From Diabrotica undecimpunctata (lineage: Eukaryota > Arthropoda > Insecta > Coleoptera > Chrysomelidae): a stretch of DNA of 64,000 nt. A program made the position numbers and the translations under genes. The stretch spans positions 12,701,883 through 12,765,882 of the forward strand of contig NC_092808.1 of NCBI RefSeq assembly GCF_040954645.1, written 5' to 3'. Under the pieces are notes generated by a model. The model was not told the origin of the DNA. It did not search any database and was given only the letters and a program-made list of their open reading frames with translations. Numbering within the stretch: the stretch's first letter is position 1; each line of letters opens with the position of its first letter. Of this stretch, positions 22,662 through 34,429 are shown one piece after another.

Positions 22662-22782
22662 TTTGAGAACGATTTCCGAAGTGGAAATTGAAACGTCAAT
22701 AAAAGTACTTTAACCTTTAATTGTGGCTTATTCCCATTTAACTAGTAATTACTCTAACATACCACAAGAAAATAGCTTCAGA
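22662..22782 (+). repeat. Dispersed repeat with hammerhead-like stem, copy 2
   Basis: GAGAACGATTTCCGAAGTGG starts a stem (CGATTTCC/GGAAATTG) followed by GAAACGTC, AATAAAAGTACTTTAACC and GTGGCTTATTCCCATTTAAC, ending CCACAAGAAAATAGCTTCAG. The CTGANGA core is altered to TTGAGAA, so it is probably not a working ribozyme. Its right end overlaps the end of the Jockey-like frame on the other strand. Confidence 0.65.
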
Positions 22783-23920
22783 ATAATATCTGTAATACTG
22801 ATACGATTTTTTGCTAATTAAAGTTTTCCAAGTGTTTTTGAATTTGTTTTTAATTTTATTCTTAATTATGGGTAACACGTCTTGGGAATCTAATTTCATA
22901 TTCAAAGGAACATTAAGATCTCTCCCTATTTTGGCCAGTGGGTCAGCTTGTAGGTTGCCCGGTATATCGGAATGACCCGGTATCCATAAGATAAGTATTT
23001 CAAACCCGTTTATATTTGCAGATGAAATAAGATTTTTTGTTTTAAGGCACCAATAATCTATCGAAACAGAAATATTGCTATTATTAATTTTAGAAATTAC
23101 ACTAAGAGAATCGGAAAAGATAATAACTTTAATCTGTCTATTAATGGACAAATTAACTGCTTGATATATAGCCATGTTTTTTGCTTTGCATATGCACAGT
23201 TCATCAGGTAATCTAGATGAAAATTTGTAATTGATACTAGGAATATAAATGCCAAAACCTACTTTGTTACAATTTTTTGAGGCATCCGTATAAATGAAAA
23301 TAAAATCATTGATACATTTTTCAGTAAATATTGAAAATTTTTCTCTAATCATAAATTAATTCTTTGTTATTTCGCAATTTAGTGCTTTTACTGGACTGAC
23401 TAATGTATCAAAATCCATCTCATAACATGGGAAATTATATATTTTGTTAAAATATGGAAAAAAGTATTCTAGTGTTGGAACTAAGTAAGGCACGTTATCT
23501 TCATTATAAAAATTAGTTTTGATTATAAGTTTATTCCGTAAGTTAACGAGGGATAAAATCAAAGTATGGTTTTTGATATTAACGATTATACTTAAAAATT
23601 TAGTAGTTGATATTAAACTCTTCTGTTTTAAATCATATTGCGCCGATTCCTCTGGCAAAGCCAAGTGAGAGGTAGATTTTATACAACCTAAAGAAATTCT
23701 TAAGCATTCAAAAAATACTGTGTTAAGTTTATTAAGACATTTCTGAGATATAGGTCTGACCATAGTCTAAGTGAGATCTTATTAAAGCATTAAAGACTAT
23801 TAAAAGAGTCCTAGGGTCTGCACCCCACCATAATCTGCAAATTGCACATAAAATATTAATATTTTTCTTTGTTTTATCTAAAATATCATCAACATGTTTG
23901 TCCCACTTGAGATGATTTTT
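22738..23920 (-). pseudogene. Jockey-like LINE, RT thumb and RNase H
   Basis: Read from 23920 down: HLKWDKHVDDILDKTKKNIN and LIRSHLDYGQ (RT thumb), a frameshift near 23755, then SQKCLNKLNTVFFECLRISL. After one in-frame TAA (23353-23355) comes an RNase H domain with IYTDASKN, FSDSLSVI, ILWIPGHSDIPGN and ADPLAKIGR, giving the usual D, D, H/D signature. The protein end is lost at 22738 where the dispersed repeat begins. No RT palm is present. The frame is otherwise open for over 340 codons, so the damage is light. Confidence 0.85.
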
Positions 23921-24490
23921 AAATGAGTTTTAAACTCTAATTTATTCAAATTTTTGACATTTATCCCTAATTTATTAGTTATCTATTTTTACAGCAGTTG
24001 GTAGCACAGTCGTTTAAAAACGCGAATATATGTTTAATTATTATGATCATTATAATTCTGACAACTTGACAATATGTTTAAAATGCACTTACGTTTCGTA
24101 AATAAATATCAAAGTGTCAGTTTAACAGAATGTGTGTAAGTGAATCAAAACATTAAGTGAAAAACTAAAACTGTTGCAAATATTTTCAGTGTCTTTTAAG
24201 CGGGTAAGTGTAATATATTCACTCAAGATAACAATTTAAACTTGTTAATAAGAATAATTGATTTTTTATACATAGAACCGTTGCCCTTTATTATATTTTT
24301 CACCTTTCCCTTTTAAGAATATACATACAAAAGTGTATTATGCAAATTTTAAATTGATAATAGCTCGATGAAATACCCAAGTCTAGCGACAATTGAGAAT
24401 TACAATTGATCGTACTAAGAAAGTCTTTTCACAGAGATGTTTTATGTAAATTACAAAATTACAAAAAAAATTGCAAAATTACAATTTTTA
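23921..24490. other. No recognised feature
   Basis: AT-rich, no supported gene or repeat. Confidence 0.4.
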
Positions 24491-24492
24491 GT

Positions 24493-25925
24493 TTAAAAAA
24501 AATATATTTTAACTATACTTAATATAAAATGGTGAAGTCTGTTTTTGAACGAGTTGGTAGAGGGGATAGAGACAATGTTATCATTAAGGTTATTCCAGTA
24601 CTCAAAAACTCTATTTGGTAGAAAGATCTGTCTTGATCTTGTAGAAAAGTTTTCTTTCTTTAGTTTAAACTGATGATCTCTGATGCGTTCATCTTGATTT
24701 ATCGTAAACATTTCATCGAGATTTTTAAAATTTAATTTTAATATTTTAAAAGTTGTAATTAAGTCTCCACGTCGTCGGCGAAGTTCAAAAGAAAAAAGGT
24801 TGGCCATACTAAGTCTTTCTGCATCAAATGGTCTTCTTGGTCAAAAAGGAATTTTAGTGGCTTTTCTTTGAACGCTTTTCAACAAAGTCTTGTCTCGAAC
24901 CAAACCAGGATACTACGTTGGTCCGGCGTATTCAAGTATGGGTGTTACGTAAAGAGTAAAGTTTACAGAATGACTGCATTGAAACTCTCGAAAAACACCT
25001 CCGTATAAGATATATTCTGGAGTTCGCACTATGGTCGGATCAAGTTAGGCTGCTGTTTACGATAACGTCAAGATCGTTATACGAAACACACAATCCAATG
25101 GCTGTCCGTTAACAAAGTACGGCACAAGTGGGTTATTTTTACCAATTGAAAGCACTACATATTTTTCCGCATTTAAGAGTAGTAACCACTGGGAACACCA
25201 AGTTAAAATAGATTCCAAGTGTATTTGTAGGGTTACCTGGCTATTTTTGTGTCAGCGTTGAACGATATTTTACTTAAAACATAATAAAGAACATCGCTGG
25301 TATAAACCGTAAAAAGCAGAGGTCCAAGGACAGAACCCTGAGGCACTTCACTTTCCACTAACTTGTCCTGTGAGAATGATTCGCCAACTCTAAGTTTGTA
25401 ATGTCTAATTGTCAGGAAACCATCTAGCCAACGAAAGTAGCGCGAACTCCGAAATGTTTTAGCTTATGTAGAAGTCTGCGCTTAGATACACGGACAAAGG
25501 CTATAGAGAAATCTAGATAAACAACGTCGACCGGCTGCGAACTGTTAAGAGATGACGTCCAGTCGTTAATACAATGTAGGAGATTTGTTAGAGTAGAGCG
25601 CCCAGAAACAAATCTAGTTATGTTGGAATAACATGTTCTTGGAGAAGGAATTTGGTCATCTTCTCAGAAATAATACTTCCATGACTTTGCCAACTGCTGG
25701 CAGCAAGCTAATCGGACGAAAATTGTTGGGGTCGAGTTTGTTGCCTTTTTTTTAAATAGGGGTGACGGATGTTAATTTCCAACTAGGAGGTAAAGACTTC
25801 TGGATAAAAGAAGTTTGCATAATTAACGTTAAGGGTATTGCAAGCGTTTCTGCGCATCTTTTTAACAGTTTTGTTGTTAAACTATCTAAACCAGGTGAAG
25901 TGTTGTTTAACATGATCCACTGTAA
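24493..25925 (-). pseudogene. CR1-like LINE reverse transcriptase
   Basis: From 25925 down: NTSPGLDSLTTKLLKRC, LPPSWKLTSVTPI, then VDVVYLDFSIAF (motif A), LLHKLKHFGV, FLTIRHYKLRVG, EVPQGSVLGPLLFTVYTSDV (motif B) and finally ELRRRRGDLITTFKILKLNF..RVFEYWNNLNDNI..NSFKNRLHHF, the C-terminal module typical of CR1/L2-type RTs. At least four frame breaks. The YADD motif appears as FNADTKIA. No endonuclease domain is retained. Confidence 0.8.
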
Positions 25926-26024
25926 ATTCAACTTGCTGTAAGGATGCACCGACACGATTACAGTTAATAGCAGGTTTTGCTTGAATGAGACAATAGTCAA
26001 TATGTGGTTTTTTTTACCGCATTG

Positions 26025-26290
26025 AGGTAATTTCTTTATTAGAATTTTATAGACGAAATGTGAAGGCCCTGCTGAGAGCTCCAGATATTCCAACGTCACG
26101 TGGAGTATGTCTAAAATCTTCAAAACATGTTGCTGACGGAATTCGTTTGGATAATGTGGGTCATTTGGTGGACAAAATTGAAAAACAACAAAAGTGCAGC
26201 AAATGTGGCAAGGGTATCAAATATCGATGCATTAAATGTAATGTAGGACTTCATCCTGAGTAGTCTTTTGTCAAATATCATAAAAATTTT
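26025..26290 (+). pseudogene. piggyBac transposase C-terminal fragment
   Basis: Translation VKALLRAPDIPTSRG.. is followed by IRLDNVGHLVDKIEKQQKC and a cysteine-rich end KCSKCGKGIKYRCIKCNVGLHPE, then a stop and SFVKYHKNF. The C-x2-C..C-x2-C..[C]..H pattern with 'R.D..GH' is the DNA-binding tail of PGBD4-like piggyBac transposases. The last cysteine codon is damaged by the stop. The catalytic DDD core is absent. Confidence 0.8.
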
Positions 26291-26490
26291 AAAATAAATA
26301 TTTTATGAAATATTGTGTCCATCATTGCCCAGCGCATGATATATCATACTTAAAAAAAAGTCAGTTACAAAGAAAAAAAAACGTAACAACCACTCTCTAT
26401 TTCATTCTAAAGTTTTGATTTCGTTTTGATAAAAATTTAATTTTTGGTATTAATGGGTTAATGATAACTGAGATATTTTAACACATAGTT

Positions 26491-26584
26491 TTTATTGAAT
26501 TTGTTGCTTGACATTATTTGAGTAGCAGTATCTTTGTAAAAAAATGCTTTTTAAAAAAGTGTACCGACAATTTTGTAGAGCACT
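26491..26584 (+). repeat. Direct repeat, unit 1
   Basis: About 94 bp (TTTATTGAATTTGTTGCTTG ... TTTTGTAGAGCACT), repeated almost exactly at 26875-26969 with a gap of about 290 bp. It starts 200 bp after the piggyBac fragment and could belong to that element's end. Confidence 0.85.
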
Positions 26585-26874
26585 AGTACTTACATTTACA
26601 TTACACATTATTAAATCGCGAATCGTCTAGATAGACATTTAAAAACATAAGTTTTTCCATTTTTCTTGTTAACCGTGTTCTTCTTTTATTTAAAATTAAA
26701 CCAGATTTTGAACATGTGTTCACAAGGAACAGATTTTGTTACAATACTACAATATTTTATGAATATAGTGGTTAAGTTAGGATACACATGGCGATGGTTT
26801 TTCCACTACTGTAATGGACAGTTCCAATCTCCGTTCGAATTTTTTTGTGGGTAATATATCATCAGACAAATACA

Positions 26875-26969
26875 TTTATTGAATTTGTTGCTTGATATTA
26901 TTTGAGTAGCAGTATCTTTGTAAAAAAAATGCTTTTTAAAAAAGTGTACCGACAATTTTGTAGAGCACT
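26875..26969 (+). repeat. Direct repeat, unit 2
   Basis: Second copy of the 26491-26584 unit; differs by a C/T change and one extra A in the A-run. No gene is seen between the units or from 26970 to 27830. Confidence 0.85.
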
Positions 26970-27848
26970 TTATTTTCCATCAAATATTGTGCTATTAAAT
27001 TGAAATCAACAAGAGAACTGCAAAATTTTGCATCACAGACCTATAATATATATTGAAGGCGACGTTTCACGTCTAAATACTTATTTTTGTCTCAAAAGGA
27101 AATATTTCACATTATCGCCAAAACAAAAGTAAAAAGAATATGGTTTCCACGCTTCTTTTGAATCCTTTTTGCAACCCTTCCGGTAGATTAAAGAATGCAC
27201 AGTAGGAACAATGGAAGAAAGGAAATTAGAAAGACAATTGTCCGCTAGAAAGAGTTGTAATGGAGAATGCGAGACTTTTAATGGAAACAAATACACACCC
27301 GCGCGGATAACTCTCTTCCAGTTATGGTATAGATAATGGTGGGAAGACAGGACTGGACGACTTCGTGACGTAAAACTAGAAATATTCTTTTGAAACGCAG
27401 TTGTTTAGTTAAATGTTGATAATAGTAAATATTAATGTTTCATTATCCATGAATTACAAATATATTGTTAAGATTGTTTATTTTGACTTTAATCTTAGTT
27501 TATTAAGCCAATAAAAAAAATATAACTTATTTGTTATCAAAAGTAAAATAAACTCCTTATATTACCTGTGTTCGATGGATTCAAAGATTTTCTAGTTGTC
27601 TTTTATCGGGATAGAGAAGAAGGATAAGAATAAAAAATATATTATATTACAAAAATTTACGTTTCTTTATTTTATATGAACGAATAAAACAATTATCACA
27701 TTCTGTCGTTATCTTATCAATCAGCATACAAGAAAATAAATCAAATGTTTATAATAATAAGATTTTAAATCTACATACATTTATATTAAGTGAAAACCAA
27801 TTTTACTTAAATTTTTCTTTACTTGAAACAAGAAATCTTTTGCTATTG

Positions 27849-29745
27849 TTATACATCTTTTGAACTATCTTTTGCTATTGTTATACATTTAGTTTTGTTG
27901 GTAGAAACGGTCATATTTAGTTGGCGGCTTATTTGAAAGAACTGAAAGAGCTGTCTCTGAAGATCATCTTCTAATTCGGCAATAATTGCTGCATCATCTG
28001 CGTAACACACCATACCAATTATTGTGTTGCCCATTCTGTATCCAAGATTAAGAGATGTTACTTTGTTTATAATTTTGCCCATGAGTAGGTTAAACAAAAA
28101 GGGGCTTAAACTATCGCCTTGTCTAATTCCTCCCGGTGTTGGAATATTTTCAGTGAATTGGTTTCCTGCTCCAACTTTGGTTACATTGTTGTTATTCAGG
28201 TTATGGACTATCTTTGTTATGTTGGTCGGTGTTTTATTTTCTATTATTCTACTTAGAATGCCTCCCAAATGAACCCTGTCAAACGCCTTCGTCAGATCAA
28301 TGAAGCAAATATACGCTGGTATGCCGAACTCTATAGCTTTTTCTTTTATCTGTTTTATTATGAATACTGCATCTGTTATAGACCGCCCTCTTGTAAAACC
28401 TTGTTCTTCAGCATTAGTGATTTGCCTTTCCAATTTGTCCTTAAGAATACTCGTGAAAAGTTTCATCGTTGTATTTAAGAGAGTTATTCCTCTGTAGTTT
28501 TGTGGGCAAGTTTTTTGTTCTTTTTTAAATATGGGGATTGTGATGCTCTTATGCCATTCCTCTGGTGTTTCTGTGTCGTTTAAGATTTTGTTAAATAGTT
28601 GTGACAGTTTACTTGCAAGTTCAGGGCCTCCATATTTTAAGAGTTTATTGGGTATACCATCTGTTCCAGGTGATTTTCTGTTTTTTAGCTTCTTGATCTT
28701 TGCTTCTACTTCTTCGTCCTTGATTGTAGCACTTATATCTGCTTCGTATTCGTTTATATTCTGTATTTCTTCAGCATCATATAGCTGCTTAAAATGATGT
28801 TGCCATGTCTCTATAGGTACTCCCTTGTTCTGCACGAACTCGTTAACTGGTTTTTTCCTGTTCCGAAGCATTTTCTATACTTTCTTTTGGACACCATGTA
28901 GGTCGTAGTATGTCGCTGGTGAATTTAGCCCAACGTTCTCTTTTGGTTGATTTCATTCTTGCGTTTACTTCGTTTCTTACTTATTACTACTAGTACTACG
29001 GATATATTCTGCGAGAGCTTCTTCCGATTGTATGCTTTTATATAACAGGTAGCATTTGCGTTTTAATTCAGAGAGTTCTTTTACCTCTTGACAAAACCAC
29101 GGTTTGGTGTGGTTTATCACACTTGTGTTAATTTTCCGCTTTCCAATTGCTTCTTCTTCTGCTAGGTTGATGCATTTCCTAATTTTTTGCCAAGTATCTT
29201 CTACTCCCCATTCTGGTTGTAACTCGATCTCTTTTAGTTTGCTGGTAATCCTGTTCTTATAAAGGAGTTTTGTACTCTCTGTTGCTAGCGACTCTATATT
29301 GTGTTTTTCGATGAGGATTTAGGGTTTTTTGTTTCGTTGCGGACGTTCTAGTACCATCTTGCATAAAACAAGGTTGTGATCGGTCCCCAGGTTAGCAGAT
29401 GTTAGGGTTCTGACATCAAGTACTTGTGACGGTGTTATCACTCGATTTGTCATTATAAAATCTATCATTGATCGCTGGCCTTGATTATTGTTAAAAGTGT
29501 ATTTATGTTGGTCTTTATGAGGAAAGTATGTGTTGTTGATTCTCATTTTATTTCTAACGCAAAAGTCTATTAGTGCTTTCCGTTTTCATTTTTTTATTTC
29601 TTCGTTGTACTTTTGTTCTATACCTGGTATGATACCGTTTAAGATCCCCGAATACGATAATTTTGTGTTTAGCATTTATGTTATCTACGGTGTTTTGTAG
29701 TTGCTGATAGAAATTTTCAGTTTCTGATGTGGGCTTAGATATGTC
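27849..29745 (-). pseudogene. LINE endonuclease and reverse transcriptase
   Basis: Starting near 29745: YAPDISKPTSETENFYQQL, IIVFGDLNG, YTFNNNQGQRSMIDFIM and GTDHNLVLCKM, the C-terminal half of an apurinic-type endonuclease. A degraded linker follows. From 28871 to 27849 there is a 340-codon open RT: KNRKSPGTDGIPNKLLK, PIFKKEQKTCPQNYRGITLL, GFTRGRSITDAVF, CFIDLTKAFDRV (motif A), GGIRQGDSLSPFLFNLLMGK (motif B) and VCYADDAAII (catalytic YADD). It ends abruptly after the YADD region, at a 20-bp word CTTTTGCTATTGTTATACAT present twice (about 27838 and 27869). The thumb and 3' tail are missing. Confidence 0.9.
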
Positions 29746-30746
29746 TGGGGCATATGTGTAAGCACAGGTTGTGCACTTGTAGTTTTGTTCTATGATAAAG
29801 TGTACTGACGTTTGATTTTGGAGCCATCAACACTGCTTGTAAATAGGCTGTAAACACATACTTTCTCATGTTTTTGTCCTTTTTCTTTTCTTTTCTGGCT
29901 TCTGTTTCTCTTTGAATATGTGCTTTACTTTTATCTTCCGAAATACTTCCATTCTTAAAACAGATGCATTTTTCACACTTATCCTTTTTTGGGTAGAACA
30001 AGGCAAAATTATTATTTCCAGAGGCATTTGAAAAAGTGGCTATTGATAGGTTCATTTTTTTTAATTTGCACCACTCGTTAACATAGAACTCATAGAGAGA
30101 TTGCTGTGATTTCCATTCTGCTAATAGGTATTTCTTTTAAAATTTAGTTAAGCATTTACGACGCATATCAAATGGTTTTTCTGGCCCTAAAAAGTTTTTG
30201 TTTAAAGCGCGAGCTTTAGAAATATTTTTCCAATGATGAACTGCCCATCTTCCGATTTCCAGCGGATTCAAAAACATGGTTGTATACACTAAGATTCTGG
30301 TCTTTGACCTTTAAAAAATATTGCAGCGTTTATCCCCTTTTTGTCTCCTTAATTTTCTCCTTAATTTTCGATTTCTTGCCCTTTTGGGAGCTAGAGAAAT
30401 AATATGACTGTTTATAAATGTCTTTTTGCCCCCAGCTCATTTTCCAAAATGCTTCAAATATCTGACGTCCGTCCTGTTCTGTCAAGGACAGACATTTTGT
30501 AGCAGCTGTCCCTTTTTTGCATCTCGGTTTCATGGCACGAGATTCCCTTGGTTCTTCATAGGTCCATTTTCCTTCTTTTTTTCTCTTGACTAAATATCCT
30601 TTTCCTGTTTCCCGTAATCCTTTATTTTTTTGTACAAACCAAGTTAATTCCTGCACTTGAAAACGTTGTTTTTTTCTTTTCTTACTCTTTGCTGGGTATT
30701 CAATGATGCTGCTTGAATCTGTATCTCTTGAATGTACTCTCGACAA
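29746..30746 (-). pseudogene. SD..GQN family transposase, N-terminal half (copy C)
   Basis: Frame 30746-30330 carries GYLVKRKKEGKWTYEEPRES, a C..C run and LTEQDGRQIFEAFWKMSW. A damaged middle follows, then frame 30055-29746 with ALFYPKKDKCEKCICFKNGS, RKEKKKDKNMRKYVFTAYLQ and VSTLYHRTKLQVHNLCLH. This is the N-terminal and first catalytic region of the SD..GQN family; the expected 'V.TMDLQ' aspartate is replaced (FTAYLQ). It stops where the LINE endonuclease begins, so one element cut the other. Confidence 0.6.
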
Positions 30747-30749
30747 AAA

Positions 30750-31675
30750 TTTAAGACCGTGCTGTAACGAGTCTAGACATGAAATATAATATAATAAATA
30801 GCCTGACGCCGAAGACTTAGCAGTATTTACCTTTACGAATCCAGATTCTTACAGAGAGCAGGTTTTCGTATCAGGTATAATTAGGAGTTGGTTGGTTAAC
30901 AGCTCATGGAAAAAAGCAAAATAGCTTTCGAACCATGCAAAAATATTATTTTATATTAAAAGTGGACTTAGCAGGTTAGCACTTTAGGGTGACGATATGT
31001 AACTTTTACAAATGCTGTGAAACCTATTTGCACGTCCATGTACGTTTTACACTTATAAATAAAACCATTATAAGCTCATTAACTATTGTCTAGGAGACTC
31101 TTTACAACTCTTATTACTATGGAGCCTATTAAATAATAGTTTTCAAACGGAAATTGCACATTTACTGCACAGACATCTGAAATGAAGTATAGTAAGATAT
31201 TAATATTCGATATTAATTTTAAAACTGTACAAATTAGTTTAATTTACTACAAGATCCAAATTTAATTTTTAATTAATAGATATATTTCTAATAAATTGAA
31301 ATTACGTGACGTACACAATTTTATTAAAAGCTAGTTAAAATGTTTTCTCTTGCAAACCAAGCGTTTTAATTTCACTAATAAAAATTGTTTAACGAATTTT
31401 TATAATCCATTAATTTTATCTAAGAGTTTTTGTGTCGTTGTTTCCTATTATTTGTTTGAAACATCTCAATGTTAGTGCGGTTCTGTATTTGCTTTAAATG
31501 TCCCTAGCGGGTATAGATAGAGAACAACAGTATCGAATAATACAGCTGATAGGTCATGTAAATATCAATGCTGCAAAATCAGGACTGGCATATTGAACAA
31601 GAATAATGTAACAGTATTTTTGATAATGTAAAATTGTAGATATTGATCACTAAAACAAATATTTAATAAATGCTT
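30750..31675. other. No recognised feature
   Basis: AT-rich, no supported gene. Confidence 0.4.
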
Positions 31676-31679
31676 ACTT

Positions 31680-32020
31680 GATGAAAAAATACCGAAGGAA
31701 CGGACAATAGGCTACTTCAGTTCCTTATATAAAAATGGAAACAAATAGACCCCAAGAATTATAGGGGAATATAAGTTACACCTTCTGTGCGTAGATTGTA
31801 TGAGAAAATCATTAAAGAAAGAATGGAGGAACAACTGCGAACTGTAGAAGAACAGAGTGGTTTTCATCCTGGACGCTCATGTACTGTAATAACCTTATTT
31901 AAGCCTTTTATACGTAAAAAAACTGTTTATAGACAAAAACTGGAACAAGAAATGTGGACAGATAAAAGTAAACAATTTACGACAACCATATGTAGAAGTA
32001 GTTTTAGCAGAAGACAAATA
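31680..32020 (+). pseudogene. LINE reverse transcriptase fragment
   Basis: RTIGYFSSLYKNGNK, then after a frame change VTPSVRRLYEKIIKERMEEQ and EEQSGFHPGRSCT, corresponding to the segment before RT motif A. It ends against an opposite-strand LINE tail. Confidence 0.7.
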
Positions 32021-32039
32021 TGACATCGTCTACATAATT

Positions 32040-32440
32040 AAAAATCTGGAGGAAGTTCCAGAGATGGAAATCTGTCTCCGTCTTTCCATGTTTCAATAAG
32101 TTCAATGACGGATTAATACCTCTATTTAAGGTTGTCACTCCATCTTTTACGTGGTCGTCCGATACTTCTTTTGCCGATTGGTGACTTATCTCTTGTTATT
32201 TTGACGACACGGGTCTCCTCCATTCTGCTTATGTGGTTATTTCATTCTTTTTTTCTCTTTTGTGTCAATTCATTTATACACTGTACATTACAATATCTAC
32301 TAATGTCTTCACTTCTCTTTCGATCTCTCAGCGTATTTCCTGTAGTTCTTCTCAGTACTTTCATCTCTGCCATTTACAGTAGCCTTTGCGTTGTGGCTGT
32401 GTTGGGTCTTGTTTCTGAGGCGTATGTTATTATTCGATAA
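32040..32440 (-). pseudogene. LINE 3' part (RT C-terminus)
   Basis: Minus-strand frame: TYASETRPNTATTQRLL, MKVLRRTTGNTLRDRKRSED, NNHISRMEETRVVKITRDKS and PIGKRSIGRPRKRWSDNLK. These are the conserved C-terminal motifs of insect endonuclease-RT LINEs. Two in-frame stops. Confidence 0.75.
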
Positions 32441-34107
32441 ATAAATAGACATAGCAGCCATTACCGAAACAAAAAAGAACAGAACCGGCTCTGAAAATCT
32501 AGGAAAATATGACCATTTTTATAGTGGAGTACCAAAAGAATGTAGAGCTCAACAGGGAATTTATTTAATGATTCACAGAAGACTAAGAAAGTTCATAACA
32601 ACCTGGGAAGCCCTAAATGAAAGATTAATTAGAGTAAACATGTGTCTTCACGGATGTAAACTAACAATTATGGGCGTATCCGCAATAAATAACGACGCAC
32701 TAGCCAACGTAGAATTTTAAGTGATAAAAAAGAATGCTGTACCGAATGGGAAAATTACATAATAGAATTATTTAACGATGACCAAAGAATCTACCAAGAA
32801 ATAACATCTAACCGAGATACAGGCCCACCGATTCTAATCTCAGAAGTTCAGAAGGCTATCGACCAAGCGAAACGAAGGAAGGCTTCCGGTCCTGACGAAA
32901 TACCTGTAGAATTGTTAAAACTATTAGTTAATAAGAGTGTTGCGATTATCACATCCTTCTTTAATAAGATCTACTATCGACTTATCAGTTTAATGAGTCA
33001 CACGCTCAAAATTTTTATGAAAATATTGCATTGTCGCATATATAAACTTTGTGGTGGGGATAACTGGTGATGAGCAGTTTGGTTTCCGAAACGGTATGGG
33101 TACTCGAGAAGCTCTTTTTTGCATGCGAATACTCTTACAAAAGAGCATTGAGTTTAGGAAAAATATTTACGTATGTTTTATAGATTTCGAAAAAGCCTTT
33201 GATAGAGTACCACACACATTATTATTTAAAGAACCAGTTTTTGAAATAGCGTTAAATAATCGCTGCGAAGGTGTTAAGATCGGTGGTGAAATTATTAACA
33301 ACATCAGATACGCCGATGACACCGCAATAATGACAGAGAGTCTAGAAGATCTTCAAACCCTGTTGAATGCTGTAAACAACGAATGCACTGAAAAGGGCTT
33401 AACAATCAACGCAAAAAAAACAAAATGGATGGTGGTCGGAAAAATTAATATCGAAGACTCAGTACTAAGATTAGATAAAAAAATCCAGGAAAGGGTGGAA
33501 CACTTTAGATATCTGGGTAGCTGGATTGACTGCAGGGTTGAAAGTGACGAGGAAATTTGGACCAGAATAGAACTCGCAAGGAAAAACTTTATTAACTGGC
33601 GTTCTGTATTATGCAGTACAAGTCTGTCGTTGACCACACGTCTAAGAGGATTGAAGTGCTACGTCTGGTCCACTTTGTTCTATGGATGTGAAACCTGGAC
33701 AACAAAAATAAAAAATCTTAACAAATTAGAAGCGCTTGAGTTATGCTGTTACCGTCGCATGCTCAGAATCCCGCGAATACCACACATATCTAACGAACGC
33801 GTGCTAGAGACCGCGCAAAAAGAGAATTGATCAACATTATCAAAAGAGAAAGGTCCAATACTATGGTCATATAATGAGAGGACCTAAATATCGCTTGCTT
33901 CGGTTAATCATTCAGGGCAAAATCGAAGGAAAACGTTGGGTCGGAAGAAAACAACTGTCCTGGCTGCGTAACATTAGACAATGGACAGGTCGAACGGTCG
34001 AGGAACTGTTTTATCTAGCTGCCGACCGAGAATCATTTCATCAGCTTGTCAATATGACGATAGCCAACGCTTAAATACAAGCACGGTACACAAAGAAGAA
34101 GAAGCCA
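32441..34107 (+). pseudogene. LINE with internal deletion of RT motif B
   Basis: Endonuclease N-terminal piece DIAAITETKKNRTGSENLGK..LIRVNM (32441-32720), then linker and RT: AKRRKASGPDEIPVELLK, EQFGFRNGMGTREALF, CFIDFEKAFDRVPH (motif A), then directly EPVFEIALNNRCEG and IRYADDTAIM (YADD). The usual 70-80 residues between motif A and the YADD region, including the RQGC..SPLLFN motif, are gone, in frame, near 33220-33235. The thumb follows (YLGSWIDCRVES, YGCETWTTK, CYRRMLRIPRI), a frame change at about 33830, and LGRK-type end WLRNIRQWTGRTVEELFYLA. Tail AAGAAGAAG at 34097-34107. Confidence 0.85.
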
Positions 34108-34422
34108 ACGTAAAAGAGGCATTTTTTGAACAGCTTTACGGGGAAATATCGAAAATAAGTCAACCGCGGGAAATAATAATAATGGGGGATATTAACAGTA
34201 GAGTAGGAAGAAAAGATGCGGATGAAATAGTAGGAAAATACAGAGAAGACACCACGAACAACAATGGTGAAAGATTCATAGATTTATGCAACCAGAATCA
34301 ACTAAGAATCTTAAATGGATACTTTCCACATAAACTTATACACAGCTATTCATGGATTCAAGAAACACGAAACATAAAATCAATGATCGATTATATTGTA
34401 ACAAAACAAAAGGTTTGTTGAT
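34108..34422 (+). pseudogene. LINE endonuclease C-terminal fragment
   Basis: VKEAFFEQLYGEIS, REIIIMGDINSRVGRK, NQLRILNGYFPHKLIHSYSW and IKSMIDYIVT match the second half of an EEP-type LINE endonuclease. It begins directly after the (AAG)n tail of the previous LINE and ends before a Jockey copy. Confidence 0.8.
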
Positions 34423-34429
34423 AAGGCAG

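Noticed and set aside
23356..23763. Separate gene from the RNase H frame at 22738-23352
   Set aside because: Both are in the same frame with one TAA between; it is one damaged LINE protein.
27061..27090. GACGTTTCACGTC as another hammerhead
   Set aside because: No matching core or stem; only a short shared word.
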